From Ferruginibacter sp. (GTDB lineage: Bacteria; Bacteroidota; Bacteroidia; Chitinophagales; Chitinophagaceae): a DNA stretch of 64,000 nt. Positions 54,617-64,000 of this stretch are shown here, piece by piece. The DNA lies in NCBI RefSeq assembly GCF_028288465.1, contig NZ_JAQBNR010000053.1, forward strand, positions 124,001 through 188,000, in the 5' to 3' direction. The notes under the pieces are model-generated. The model made no database searches. It was given only the letters and a program-made list of their open reading frames with translations, and was not told where the DNA came from. Position numbers and translations under genes: made by a program. Within the stretch, counting starts at the first letter, position 1, and every line of letters starts with the position of its first letter.

Positions 54617-57172
54617 TTATTTTGTATGCAGCCTCAGTACGTTGATGGAATAAGGCTTAAAACTGATTTCAAAAAAAGATGTTATACCACCAACCGTTTG
54701 TGTTTGTGGAATGTACTTTGTTGGTTCGGCAAAAGAATTTTCAGCTTCCGGTGAATCCGCCCGCAATGAAATAAGTTCTCCTATAGATTGTAAAGCGGTA
54801 ACACCGGTTAATGAAATGCTGGTTTGGTACGGATTGGCTGACGCATTCACCGCTTTGATTATGATATCACCGGTGATACTGTCTTTGCCTGCAATACTAA
54901 AAAATTGTTGTGGTTCTTTATATGTCATTAATAATTCGCCATCGAGATAACAATCAACCTTGTCCATACCTACCTCAATGGTAACATCATACCAACGGCC
55001 GCTTTCAATTGGCTTATCCAATCGCTTTGATTCTGAAATAGCAGCGACATCAAAAGAGTTGGTAACACTTTCAAAAACTGCATGGCTGTTTAGCCAGCTG
55101 CCAATATGCGCACGCAATTGTGTACTGTCATTTTTTACTGCAAAGGGAATGATGAATGCATTGTAGCCAGATTTTTTCCTGGCTTTTAATTTCAAGGTAT
55201 ACGTATCAAATGTTTTGTCTTTTAACCAGGCCAACCGTTGCTCTCCTTCTACTGTTTGAGCCAGGGCACTGTCCTGTATTCTCCAGTTGCCACGAACCAG
55301 TTTCCATTCGTCGGGCTTGTTTACAAAATCACTTTTGTAAACAACCTTGCCTCCCTGTATCACTTCAATGTCTTTGTAATCAGATTGTGTATCCCAGGTA
55401 GCCAAACCAATACTTCCTGTAAACAAAGGCGTTTTAGTTTTTTGTTCCGGTATCAATGTTTGCGTATTTATATTTTGGGTTGGCTTGTTTTCGTTGAATA
55501 TTTTGATAGCGTAATAAGAGATGCGGGCAAAGCTGCCGGCAGCGTCAAAATTGATTAAGTTAACCGGCCAGTCGATATCATTTACATTTACCAGCAAGGG
55601 TGCATAACTGCTCATTTTTACCAGGTCGCCGTTTTTTTCCATGCTCATGATGTACACGGCATCGCTTAAGGCAGCATTCATATTGCCGGCTCCTACTCCA
55701 CTGTTTGTAGCATATTCGCCCACATACATATCCCAATCGCCCCGTTTATATTTATCAAAATGATTGTAGTTGCGCATGGCCCAGCCCGCCGGTTTGTATG
55801 CATGTTCGTCTACTATATCAATACCCTTCATGCTGTCGGTTGTACGCTTATTTACATCACCAATACCCATGCTCGCCATTATTTTTATTTGCGGATACTT
55901 TGCTTTAATGGCTTTATAAAAACGGTTGTACCTGGCGGCGTAGCGTGGACCTGATTGCTCGTTGCCCACCTCAATAAATTTTAATGGAAAAGGAGACGGA
56001 TGCCCGTTGGCTGCTCTTAATTTTCCGTACTTACTGGTAACCGGTCCCACTGCATACTCAATTCCATCAAGTATATCATTTATGATGGAATCTACTTTGT
56101 TATCTGGTACAAAACTACCACTCCTGAATTCACAGGATATGCCGATGTTGAAAACATACAATGCCGCTGCATGAATGTCTTCGCAAAACTGCAGGTATTC
56201 GTGGTAGCCAAATCCATCTGTACTCCAGTATCCCCAAACACTGTAAGTACCTGGCCGCTTTTCAACAGGCCCAATGCTTTTTTTCCAGTTGGGTGTATTT
56301 GCGGTATTAATGCCTTCTACAAAACAACCACCAGGCCAACGTACAAATGCCGGTTTTAAATCTGCAATATATTGGGCAAGATCCAACCGTAAACCATTTG
56401 GCCGGTTCATAAATGTTTTTGCAGGAAACAGTGAAACCATATCCAGCCAAACAACACCTGTGCTGCCAAATGTCAGTACAAATTTTGCTTTACTGTTTGA
56501 TTGCTTTGCCAGCAACTGGCAGGTGTATTTTTTCCAGGATGAACCACTTACAGCAGCAAATGTATATGCAGCAAGTATTACACCGGTTTCTGATTGCAGC
56601 GATGCAGTTATGGGGCCTTTGTACTGCTTGTTGGTACGGGCATAAAAACTCAGGTTATAAACAGCTCCTTTAACCGTATTGATACCCCAAAAGCCGTCAT
56701 TAACTACGTTGTTGTTTGCTGTCGGATCCCATTGATTAATGGTTACCTGCAACGAATTGGGCGTGGCGTTGTTCAAAGGATTTTGCCTGGATAATGCCAA
56801 CGCCATAGAGCTACCGCCACTTGCCTGCAGACTCCACGCCGGCCATTGACTTTTTAAATTCCATTCCATTTTCCAATCGCTGGCAGCATTATCCGGCATC
56901 ATAAAATGAGGCGATTTTTTGGGAACAATAAAACCATCCGCAAGCGTGGTGGCCAGGGGTAACCTGCTTTCTTCAAAGCCACGGTTCTGGATGAGTTCGC
57001 CATACAAACCTCCTTCGCCACCGTGACTGATTTCTTCAAAAAAAACACCATGCAAATCAGGCGATACGTTGCTTTCTAATTTGGAAGCATCTATGGTAAT
57101 GGTTGCTTTATTTTGGCTGAATACTGCATGATTACATGCAACTATAACAAGCAGGAAGAAATATTTTTTCAT
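54617..57172 (-). CDS. GH51-type alpha-L-arabinofuranosidase with inserted jelly-roll domain
   Basis: This 851-residue secreted glycosidase starts at ATG 57172, which gives a signal peptide (MKKYFFLLVIVACNHAVFSQ); the longer frame adds seven residues. It has a carbohydrate-binding-like N-terminal region (SPDLHGVFFEEISHGGEGG onward, with an inserted beta domain around 90-250). The (beta/alpha)8 domain follows, with the acid/base glutamate in KFIEVGNEQSG and the probable nucleophile glutamate in DMYVGEYATNSG. A laminin-G/DUF1080-like jelly roll is inserted at about 595-760 (GNWRIQDSALAQ, GRWYDVTIEVGMDKVDCYLD), and the usual C-terminal beta domain ends SFKPYSINVLRL. The enzyme removes terminal alpha-L-arabinofuranose from arabinans, arabinoxylans or glycoproteins. 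It is likely cotranscribed with the downstream arabinofuranosidase genes' operon. Confidence 0.88.
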   Translation of the reverse strand: MKKYFFLLVIVACNHAVFSQNKATITIDASKLESNVSPDLHGVFFEEISHGGEGGLYGELIQNRGFEESRLPLATTLADGFIVPKKSPHFMMPDNAASDWKMEWNLKSQWPAWSLQASGGSSMALALSRQNPLNNATPNSLQVTINQWDPTANNNVVNDGFWGINTVKGAVYNLSFYARTNKQYKGPITASLQSETGVILAAYTFAAVSGSSWKKYTCQLLAKQSNSKAKFVLTFGSTGVVWLDMVSLFPAKTFMNRPNGLRLDLAQYIADLKPAFVRWPGGCFVEGINTANTPNWKKSIGPVEKRPGTYSVWGYWSTDGFGYHEYLQFCEDIHAAALYVFNIGISCEFRSGSFVPDNKVDSIINDILDGIEYAVGPVTSKYGKLRAANGHPSPFPLKFIEVGNEQSGPRYAARYNRFYKAIKAKYPQIKIMASMGIGDVNKRTTDSMKGIDIVDEHAYKPAGWAMRNYNHFDKYKRGDWDMYVGEYATNSGVGAGNMNAALSDAVYIMSMEKNGDLVKMSSYAPLLVNVNDIDWPVNLINFDAAGSFARISYYAIKIFNENKPTQNINTQTLIPEQKTKTPLFTGSIGLATWDTQSDYKDIEVIQGGKVVYKSDFVNKPDEWKLVRGNWRIQDSALAQTVEGEQRLAWLKDKTFDTYTLKLKARKKSGYNAFIIPFAVKNDSTQLRAHIGSWLNSHAVFESVTNSFDVAAISESKRLDKPIESGRWYDVTIEVGMDKVDCYLDGELLMTYKEPQQFFSIAGKDSITGDIIIKAVNASANPYQTSISLTGVTALQSIGELISLRADSPEAENSFAEPTKYIPQTQTVGGITSFFEISFKPYSINVLRLHTK

Positions 57173-57327
57173 TTGTTTGAATGGACCTGTCAATGGAAAT
57201 TATTTATAGATGCTTCGATTTAATAAAAGTTTTCTTCTGTGCTTTATTGTACAAGCAGATGCTTCGTCGCCACAGCCAGTCGCACAGTTTCCGCATTACC
57301 CGGCTGGCCCGAACGATAATTAAGCTG

Positions 57328-59706
57328 CTACTCCACTATCCATTCATGTATGCCCGTTGCATTGTCTACCGGTAGCTGCACCTCCAATTTCAACGCAGTG
57401 GTTTTTACTGTTTCGAAGGTTACTCTGTTGTATTTCTCTTTTGCAATTTCATAATCACCAATGGCTTTTACAGGAATCCATTCGCCGTCTTTTTTGTAAT
57501 AGATTTTCCAGGCGGCCGGTATGCGGCAACCTCCCCATGGGCCATCATCATACCAATACACTTTGCTGGATGAAACGGTGTGCTCCGTATCAAAATCATA
57601 CACTACCCATTCGGTTGAATTTTTCTTTGGCCACCAATGAAAATATGGTACGGTGTTATCTTTTGAATCGGCTGGTTCAAACTGGTCGTTAATTGCTTTT
57701 AATGATTTTGATTTTATTGAAGCTGTGACAATGCTTTTGTTGGCGATGGTAGCAGCAGGCTGCGGCCTTGCTGCTATCGCCGTGTAAGGAATCCAAACTT
57801 CCATTTCTCCGGAACCACGATTGTCCCATGCATAGTAAGGTATGGCTGTTACTTTTTGTTTGGTAGTTATTAAGTCGGAACTGTTTAACTGGCGTTTGCT
57901 TGCTTCCCCATCGGCTGTAATTGTATTGATTCCATTTAATAACTCTTCGTGGTAACTTGCCTGCAGGGGTGCCATTTTATCTACGATTATATTTTGCACC
58001 AGGCTGTCTTTATTATCGGGGCCTTCCAGGCAATACACCACGGGGCCATACTGAATTGCAAAACGACCAGCATCAGCTTTCACTTTTTCATTGGCAAATA
58101 TTTTTTGAGGCTGCATCGGTAAATCGAGCGACACTTTATCGCCTTTTTTCCAGGTACGATAGATGACCGCATATCCCTTTTCAACTTTGTAGCTAAACGG
58201 TTTGCCATTGATGAGCATTGAAACCGGTGTTTGAACGTTGCTTGAATTGTATAAATCGCCAGGTACCGGTTGTTGTTGTGCCCAGCCGGGTATACGCACA
58301 TGCAATGTAAAACTCCCTGCTTTTTCAGGATTTACTGCCAACTCAATTTTACCACTCCATGGATAGTTGGTGATTTGTGCAATGTTTATTTTACCAGATG
58401 CTAATTTGATATTACTGCTGTTGCTCATGAAAAGATTTACGTACAAATCGTTGTTGTTTTGCGCATATACATAGCCGGGAACAGAGGGAAGAAAACGGGT
58501 CATATTGGAGATACAGCAGGCGCAGGAAAACCAGCTGCTTCTGTCATGCTGACCAACCGACGCCAACGGGTTAGGATAAAAAAAACGGTTGCCACTTAGT
58601 GACATACCCGATAGCAAACCATTGTAGAGCGTACGTTCCAGCACATCAATGTATTTGGCATCGCCATGCAGCAGGAACATGCGACTGTTCCAATACACGT
58701 TGGCAATGGCCGCACAGGTTTCTGCATACGCACTCATATTGGGCAAATCGTAGGCGTCGCCAAATGCTTCGCCATTTCCGGTAGCACCGATGCCGCCGGT
58801 GATGTACAATTTCTTATTTGCCACATCATTCCAAATAGCATCAATGGCTTTTAAATAATTTTTATCGCCGGTCAATGCGGCTATATCTGCCATTCCGCTA
58901 TACATGTAAGCTGCACGTACGGCATGGCCTACCGCTTCTGTCTGATCAATTACTTTTTTATTGGCCTGGTTATAAGACTCTCCATTGGGGCCACGTACAT
59001 CCAAAAAGAATTTGGCCAGATCAAGGTATTTTTTATTGCCTGTAATCCGGTACAATTTTGCCAGCCCAATTTCAACAATCTGGTGTCCGGGATATTCTTC
59101 TATTTTGCCATAACCAAAAGCCCTGGTCAACAAGTCAGCATTTTTTGTTGCGATGTTCAATAAAGTTTTTTTACCGGTTGCATTGTAATGCGCATAAGCA
59201 GCCTCGTATAAATGGCCGGCGTTGTATAACTCATGACTTAGAATTGAATCGTTCTGCCAACGTTTTTCCCCGAGCCATTCATGGAGCACGGCAGGCTTAA
59301 TGGTTCTGAAAGTATAGAGGTAGCCATCCTTTTCCTGGGCCGCACCAATAATGGCAATCAGCGTATCGAGGTACAAGGACAGTTTTTTATTGGGCGATAC
59401 CTGCAAGGCATAAGAAGCCCCTTCTATCCATTTGTAAACGTCGGTATCATCAAAAGGAAATTCTGAACATACCTTATTTTCCCTTTTTCCCGCCGCTGCT
59501 AAAAAGTTATCAATTCTTCCATGCTCCTTACACATTTTCAAAATGTATGGAATGGTGATGTCTGCATTTACCTGCATCTTAGGTTTCCAGAAATTATCAT
59601 TCACATTTACATGAGTAAATGGTACCGGCTGTATGGGATAATCTTTTTGCTGTGCATATGCTGACATGTATAACAGCATCGCTGCCATCAACCTTATATG
59701 TTTCAT
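57328..59706 (-). CDS. GH127-type beta-L-arabinofuranosidase
   Basis: This 792-residue secreted enzyme has a signal peptide (MKHIRLMAAMLLYMSAYAQ). The (alpha/alpha)6 barrel has segments typical of the DUF1680/GH127 family: FWKPKMQVNADITIPYIL, GHLYEAAYAHY and GIGATGNGEAFGDAYDLPN. Metal and nucleophile residues known from the family are present: Glu and Cys in YAETCAAIAN and the Cys-Cys pair in FSCACCISNMTRF, where a cysteine acts as nucleophile with a bound zinc. The C-terminal beta domain ends with an extra module (YWYDDGPWGGCRIPAAWKIY) that resembles a discoidin-like binding domain. It releases beta-L-arabinofuranose, for example from hydroxyproline-linked oligoarabinosides. It is 15 bp downstream of the related gene at 59722. 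Confidence 0.88.
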   Translation of the reverse strand: MKHIRLMAAMLLYMSAYAQQKDYPIQPVPFTHVNVNDNFWKPKMQVNADITIPYILKMCKEHGRIDNFLAAAGKRENKVCSEFPFDDTDVYKWIEGASYALQVSPNKKLSLYLDTLIAIIGAAQEKDGYLYTFRTIKPAVLHEWLGEKRWQNDSILSHELYNAGHLYEAAYAHYNATGKKTLLNIATKNADLLTRAFGYGKIEEYPGHQIVEIGLAKLYRITGNKKYLDLAKFFLDVRGPNGESYNQANKKVIDQTEAVGHAVRAAYMYSGMADIAALTGDKNYLKAIDAIWNDVANKKLYITGGIGATGNGEAFGDAYDLPNMSAYAETCAAIANVYWNSRMFLLHGDAKYIDVLERTLYNGLLSGMSLSGNRFFYPNPLASVGQHDRSSWFSCACCISNMTRFLPSVPGYVYAQNNNDLYVNLFMSNSSNIKLASGKINIAQITNYPWSGKIELAVNPEKAGSFTLHVRIPGWAQQQPVPGDLYNSSNVQTPVSMLINGKPFSYKVEKGYAVIYRTWKKGDKVSLDLPMQPQKIFANEKVKADAGRFAIQYGPVVYCLEGPDNKDSLVQNIIVDKMAPLQASYHEELLNGINTITADGEASKRQLNSSDLITTKQKVTAIPYYAWDNRGSGEMEVWIPYTAIAARPQPAATIANKSIVTASIKSKSLKAINDQFEPADSKDNTVPYFHWWPKKNSTEWVVYDFDTEHTVSSSKVYWYDDGPWGGCRIPAAWKIYYKKDGEWIPVKAIGDYEIAKEKYNRVTFETVKTTALKLEVQLPVDNATGIHEWIVE

Positions 59707-59721
59707 GACTGATTGGTATTT

Positions 59722-62103
59722 TTATTGATTGGAATTGATCAGTTTACTTACATCCCCTTTTACTATTTTAACCCCATACACAGGGCCGGCAGCATTTTGC
59801 GCTTTGGGTACAAATTTTATTTTTGCTGTTAATTTATACTTTGTTAAATCAAGCGAAATGGGATAGGCAATTTCATACATTTTACTGCCCTTGTATTTAT
59901 TCAAATCTTCCGTTGCTATTTTAATATCATTCACATAAATGTCAAATACCCGCCCCCTGTTATCCGTACCCCAGTAATTGCAAACGAGGGTATTGCTGGC
60001 CGATGGATCTACTTTCATTGTAAAAGAAAAGTAACCACTATCTTCTGCCATTCTCCATTTGCGGTTGTGTTCATCGCCGGTAATAGTTTTTTCGCCTGTT
60101 AGCTCGTGATCTCTCTCCGGCTGCATTTCGCCGATGCGTAAATTATCTACCGTTCTTGCTTCCAGCTCCTGTTGTTGCTGCTTTTTAGCTTCGTATATTT
60201 TCTGCTGTACTGCCCATTGCTGTGGCGTAAATACATCCCAATAAACAGTATAATGTTCATCTGCGGTGGTATTAAACGGAATGAGATTTACTTCCTTTGA
60301 ATTGCCGGTAGCTGCTGTTTTGAAAACAAGTGGCTGATTGCTAACAGGGCTTACCCATTTACCCGGATCGGTTTCACTGGTTACAAAAACCGGTATCTCA
60401 GATGGCTCAGGTTCTTTATTACCCAACACGCCTGCCAACAAAACCGGTCCATAAAATACCGCTTTACGGTTAACATTGTCGGGCATTGACTGGGTATAAA
60501 AATGCAATGGCGTTATGAACTCAACCTTATCATTATTGCTCCATTTCCTTTTTAGCACGATGTACCCTTCATTATCAACCACTGACCTTTGAGGCTTACC
60601 ATTGATACTTACAGTAACACCATTTGACCAATATGGCTTGCGGAGGCGGATAGCAAAACTGGTGGGCTGCTTTGCTGAAATAGTAAAAACCGTTTTATCG
60701 GTTGAAGGCACACCAGTCTCCTGCCTGATGGAAATATTTTTTTCTTTCCAGTCTAAAACAGATGGAATAAAAAGATTGACGTACAAGCTACCATCTTTGC
60801 CACGATAGTAAATATTTTCGCCGTACTTAACATGGTTTTCCATGCCGGTGCCTACGCAACAGGTAAAAGAATTGTATTCATCGCTGTACTCTTTTTTACC
60901 GCCCATTCGCAACGATACAAAATAAGTAACCATGCCGGTTGCATGATTTTGTGATGCCAGGATATGGTTGTACAAAGCCTTCTCATAATAATCCATCAAT
61001 GCCGACGATGGGTTGGTCACAAAAAGTTCACGAGTTAATTTCAACATGTTGTAAGTGTTGCAAGTTTCCGTTGTATTGTCCGTTAGCTTATCGTTTAATT
61101 TATCCGGCTCACTTAAATATTCATAATTACTGTTGCCCCCGGTTGCATAGGAATGATGTTTTGTAACCGTTTCCCAAAAGAAATCCGCAATCGACTTGTC
61201 TCTTTGATCTCCTGTTAACTGGTACCTTCTTGCACTGCCGATTACTTTGGGTATTTGTGTGTTGGAATGTTTACCCGGCAGCACATCCATGTGTGCAGCC
61301 AACGAATCTAAAATTCTTTTATCATAAAAGCGGTAAGATAAATCGAGGTATTTTTTGTTGCCGGTGATGGCGTAGGTATTTACCAATGCATCGTTCATGC
61401 CACCATATTCTGTTACCAGCATTTTTTGAAAAAGCGTATCGCTTAAATTAGCGGTGATGTTAGCAGCCCAATCGGCGATGCCTTCGTTTATCTTTAACGC
61501 TTTTGCATTATTGGTGTACAGGTAAACATCCAGCAAGCCGCCCATAATTTTATGTACCGTGTACCACGGCGACCAGGCTCCGTTTAAATCAAAACCGCGG
61601 GATCGGATATGGCCTTGTGAAACACTAAGCCATAAACTATCTTCATTGGGAATAGCGCCAATATACCCCGTCTTCCTGGCCCGCTGGCATTCATCCAGTT
61701 CATCAACAATGTAGTTAATTCTTTTAAGAAATTCCTTATCGCCTGTAGATGCGTAATGCAAAGCGAGTGCAGATAAATAATGTCCCAACGTATGTCCGGC
61801 AAGCCCGGACGTTTCCCATCCGCCATATTTTTCGCCCCTGGCTTTTAAACCGGAGTGCACCCTAAAATCTGACAGCAGTCGGTCTGGCTCTATTTTCAAC
61901 AGGTAATTTACATCTGCCTGCATTGCTGCTGTAAACGGCCCATCCAGTAATTTTACATCACTTACATTAAAAGCATAGGCTTTAATATCCACTACAGGTT
62001 TTACTTTCATCTTACTGTCTTTCCATTCAGGTACATAACTTTGGCACAGAGTGGTTATGCAAAAAATCAATAAAGCACAGGCAGTTAAATAAGTTTTTTT
62101 CAT
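59722..62103 (-). CDS. GH127/GH146-type beta-L-arabinofuranosidase
   Basis: This 793-residue secreted enzyme has a signal peptide (MKKTYLTACALLIFCITTLC). It belongs to the same DUF1680 clan as its neighbour but to a different subgroup. The long N-terminal region AFNVSDVKLLDGPFTAAMQ, GGWETSGLAGHTLGHYLSAL and GAWSPWYTVHKIMGGLLD is like the BT0349/GH146 type. The putative zinc and nucleophile residues are kept (TTETCNTYNMLK and the Cys pair in NSFTCCVGTGMENH). A C-terminal beta domain of the DUF6805/DUF4986 type ends the protein (LVCNYWGTDNRGRVFDIYVN). The family acts on beta-L-arabinofuranosyl linkages. The two enzymes may act on different linkages of one oligoarabinoside (inference). Confidence 0.85.
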   Translation of the reverse strand: MKKTYLTACALLIFCITTLCQSYVPEWKDSKMKVKPVVDIKAYAFNVSDVKLLDGPFTAAMQADVNYLLKIEPDRLLSDFRVHSGLKARGEKYGGWETSGLAGHTLGHYLSALALHYASTGDKEFLKRINYIVDELDECQRARKTGYIGAIPNEDSLWLSVSQGHIRSRGFDLNGAWSPWYTVHKIMGGLLDVYLYTNNAKALKINEGIADWAANITANLSDTLFQKMLVTEYGGMNDALVNTYAITGNKKYLDLSYRFYDKRILDSLAAHMDVLPGKHSNTQIPKVIGSARRYQLTGDQRDKSIADFFWETVTKHHSYATGGNSNYEYLSEPDKLNDKLTDNTTETCNTYNMLKLTRELFVTNPSSALMDYYEKALYNHILASQNHATGMVTYFVSLRMGGKKEYSDEYNSFTCCVGTGMENHVKYGENIYYRGKDGSLYVNLFIPSVLDWKEKNISIRQETGVPSTDKTVFTISAKQPTSFAIRLRKPYWSNGVTVSINGKPQRSVVDNEGYIVLKRKWSNNDKVEFITPLHFYTQSMPDNVNRKAVFYGPVLLAGVLGNKEPEPSEIPVFVTSETDPGKWVSPVSNQPLVFKTAATGNSKEVNLIPFNTTADEHYTVYWDVFTPQQWAVQQKIYEAKKQQQQELEARTVDNLRIGEMQPERDHELTGEKTITGDEHNRKWRMAEDSGYFSFTMKVDPSASNTLVCNYWGTDNRGRVFDIYVNDIKIATEDLNKYKGSKMYEIAYPISLDLTKYKLTAKIKFVPKAQNAAGPVYGVKIVKGDVSKLINSNQ

Positions 62104-62223
62104 ACAATTTTTATTTACTCATTCAGGTTTTGTTGTCAATACATTTTTACCAATTTCATTTCTATACCAGGTAAGATGCAGCATAATAAACAATGCATTT
62201 TTTACGCCACAAATCAATAACAT

Positions 62224-64000
62224 TTAGGGATTGCCGGCATTCAATTCTTCCATATTTCTATCCGGCGGATCAACACCCAATAAATGTTTTACAAAAAAAT
62301 CACGTTTCTTTTGTCTGCCATAAGGGCCACCATCGCTGTGTCCCATGCCTGGCACCACCAACAGGTCAAAATTCTTCCCGGCTTTTATCAATGCGTTTGC
62401 CATGCGATAAGTAGATTCCGGAGGCACATTAGTGTCTGCCTCTCCCACTATCAGCAGCAAAGCGCCCTTTAATTTACCGGCATTGGTCACATTGCTTTGT
62501 GCAGCATAATGGGGGCCTACAGGATATCCCATCCATTGTTCGTTCCACCATTGCTTGTCTATGCGGTTATCATGACAGCCTGCTGCCGAAACTGCGGCTT
62601 TATAAAATTCAGGATGAAACAGTACTGCGCCTGCAGCATTTTGTCCGCCGGCAGATGTGCCATACAAACCTACTCTTGCAACATCTACATAAGTATATTT
62701 TGCAGCCAACCCTTTTATCCATAAAATGCGGTCGGCAAATCCTGCATCGGCAAGATTTTTCCAGCACACGTCGTGAAAAGCTTTGGAGCGATTGGCTGTG
62801 CCCATGCCATCACACTGCACAACAATAAAACCAAGTTCGGCCATGCTTTGCATTTCGCTGTAATTCATAAAGCGTTTCGGCACAAATGCATCTTGCGGGC
62901 CTGCATAAATATTTTCAATCACCGGGTATTTCAGGGTACTGTCAAAATGGGAAGGACGGCAAACAACGCCCCAGATATCTGTAGCATGGTCTCTGCCTTT
63001 GGCAACAAATACTTCCGGCATTTTTAGCCCGAGTTGCTGGTATTTACCAATGTCAGCTTTTTCCAATACGCAAATTAATTTTCCGTCGGCGGTACGGTGT
63101 AATTCAGTAACGGCAGGCATATCCGGCCGGGAATAATTATCAATAAAATATTTTCGGTTGGGAGAAAAACTGAGCAAATGACTGGCGTTGGCCAGGGTTA
63201 ATGACACCAGGTTTTTTCCATCAAAACCTATGCGGTAATAATGAATGTTGTAAGGATCTTCACCTTGGTTTACACCACTTGCCTGGAACCAGATCTCCCG
63301 TTTCTTTTCATCTACACTGTCAATATTTCTTACCACCCAGTTGCCGTTGGTGATCCTGTTTTTTACGCCGCCCTTTATCGCATCTACCAAATACAATTGG
63401 TTCCAGCCATCTTTTTCGCTGCTCCAGATAATTTCATTGGTGGCAGCGGTGTACCAGGTAAATATCCGGCTTTCATAAATAAATGTATTCGTCTTTTCAT
63501 CAATAAGATTCCTGGTGTTGCCATTGGCTGCATCCACTTCTATCATTCTAAAACGTTGGTGACCACGGTCTGCTTTTTCCAATACAAAATAGCGGTTATC
63601 GCCGGTGCGCCAGTGTATCCATGGATAATCCAAAAAATCATATAATTCCGTATTTACTTTGAGTAATTTTTTATCATCCATATTAATAATGAACATTTCA
63701 TAACTACTAAAAGCATCACCAGGTTGGGCATAGTCATTGCGTTTTAAAACGCCCCGGGTAAGGGTGTCAATAGAAGACAGAATGTAATAAACGGGTTTTT
63801 CTTTTACCGGGTTAATGTGAAACACTACCAGGTGTTTACTATCCGGCGACCATTGTATTTGCCCGTATGGTTTAGCTGTATCTCCGTTCTGCGTAACCTG
63901 TTCGGTCTGTCCATCTTTTACCGACTGAATAAACAGGTTGCCATTTTTTTGATATGCAGCCCATTGCTTATCCGGTGAAAGGCTGTCTGACGCCGGCTGC
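62224..64000 (-). CDS. S9 family (DPP4-like) prolyl peptidase, N-terminus beyond the window
   Basis: The frame runs open to the right edge, so at least 592 codons are visible but the start is not. The GTG near 63825 is internal and not the start. The visible part has the DPP4 N-terminal beta-propeller (QIQWSPDSKHLVVFHINP, WIHWRTGDNRYFVLEKAD) and the alpha/beta hydrolase domain. The nucleophile is in GLYGTSAGGQNAAG, the aspartate in VGEADTNVPPEST and the histidine in VVPGMGHSDGG. The family cleaves after proline in oligopeptides, usually in the periplasm in this phylum. It is on the same strand as, and 120 bp upstream of, the arabinofuranosidase genes, which suggests a shared operon. Confidence 0.88.
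   Translation of the reverse strand, partial: QPASDSLSPDKQWAAYQKNGNLFIQSVKDGQTEQVTQNGDTAKPYGQIQWSPDSKHLVVFHINPVKEKPVYYILSSIDTLTRGVLKRNDYAQPGDAFSSYEMFIINMDDKKLLKVNTELYDFLDYPWIHWRTGDNRYFVLEKADRGHQRFRMIEVDAANGNTRNLIDEKTNTFIYESRIFTWYTAATNEIIWSSEKDGWNQLYLVDAIKGGVKNRITNGNWVVRNIDSVDEKKREIWFQASGVNQGEDPYNIHYYRIGFDGKNLVSLTLANASHLLSFSPNRKYFIDNYSRPDMPAVTELHRTADGKLICVLEKADIGKYQQLGLKMPEVFVAKGRDHATDIWGVVCRPSHFDSTLKYPVIENIYAGPQDAFVPKRFMNYSEMQSMAELGFIVVQCDGMGTANRSKAFHDVCWKNLADAGFADRILWIKGLAAKYTYVDVARVGLYGTSAGGQNAAGAVLFHPEFYKAAVSAAGCHDNRIDKQWWNEQWMGYPVGPHYAAQSNVTNAGKLKGALLLIVGEADTNVPPESTYRMANALIKAGKNFDLLVVPGMGHSDGGPYGRQKKRDFFVKHLLGVDPPDRNMEELNAGNP

Noticed and set aside
63817..63825. GTG start for the S9 peptidase at 63825
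   Set aside because: The frame continues open to the window edge and encodes typical beta-propeller sequence upstream of this codon, so the real start is outside.

Overview
The window looks like chromosome from a Bacteroidota bacterium, most likely the Chitinophagaceae or close relatives. The evidence is a SusC/SusD pair, a type IX secretion C-terminal sorting domain, the three-subunit b558-type succinate dehydrogenase, the TAnnTTTG-type promoter boxes, and the lack of Shine-Dalgarno sequences before starts. The genus is inference. No tRNA, rRNA, insertion sequence, integrase or CRISPR array was seen.

Layout. 1-3.2 kb: succinate dehydrogenase/fumarate reductase operon (sdhC-sdhA-sdhB, minus strand, sdhB cut by the window edge). 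3.3-7.1 kb: an unrecognised small protein, a secreted T9SS substrate, and a MurQ/GlcNAc-kinase pair for amino-sugar and peptidoglycan recycling. 7.2-10.3 kb (plus strand): an S41 protease and a cystathionine beta-synthase-like enzyme. 10.3-12.4 kb: no credible protein gene. It holds three tandem, related, apparently non-coding RNA genes, each with its own promoter-like element and intrinsic terminator and carrying 1, 5 and 6 copies of a hairpin. Both stems of that hairpin vary in a compensatory way, while the internal loop is nearly constant. This is the strongest candidate in the window for an undescribed system.

12.4-23.8 kb (minus strand): a Prc-type S41 protease, then a compact operon running FHA protein, 31-residue membrane peptide, PP2C phosphatase, natural SEDS (FtsW/RodA)-penicillin-binding-protein fusion, FHA protein, Ser/Thr kinase. 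It resembles in logic the actinobacterial pknB/pstP/rodA/pbpA/fha cluster and probably couples Ser/Thr phosphorylation to cell-wall synthesis. 24.2-28.1 kb: a DJ-1-like protein, a PLP decarboxylase and a small cupin, divergent from a MocR regulator. 28.2-45.5 kb: a two-gene Tc-type toxin complex, with a TcB-TcC fusion followed by a 3270-residue TcA. 45.9-48.3 kb: an APC permease divergent from an AraC regulator.

48.4-64 kb: a SusC/SusD pair, aminopeptidase P, a GH51 alpha-L-arabinofuranosidase, two GH127/GH146-type beta-L-arabinofuranosidases, and a DPP4-type S9 peptidase cut by the window edge. Beta-L-arabinofuranosidases beside proline-specific peptidases suggest use of arabinosylated, hydroxyproline-rich plant cell-wall proteins of the extensin type. 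That is inference from gene content.
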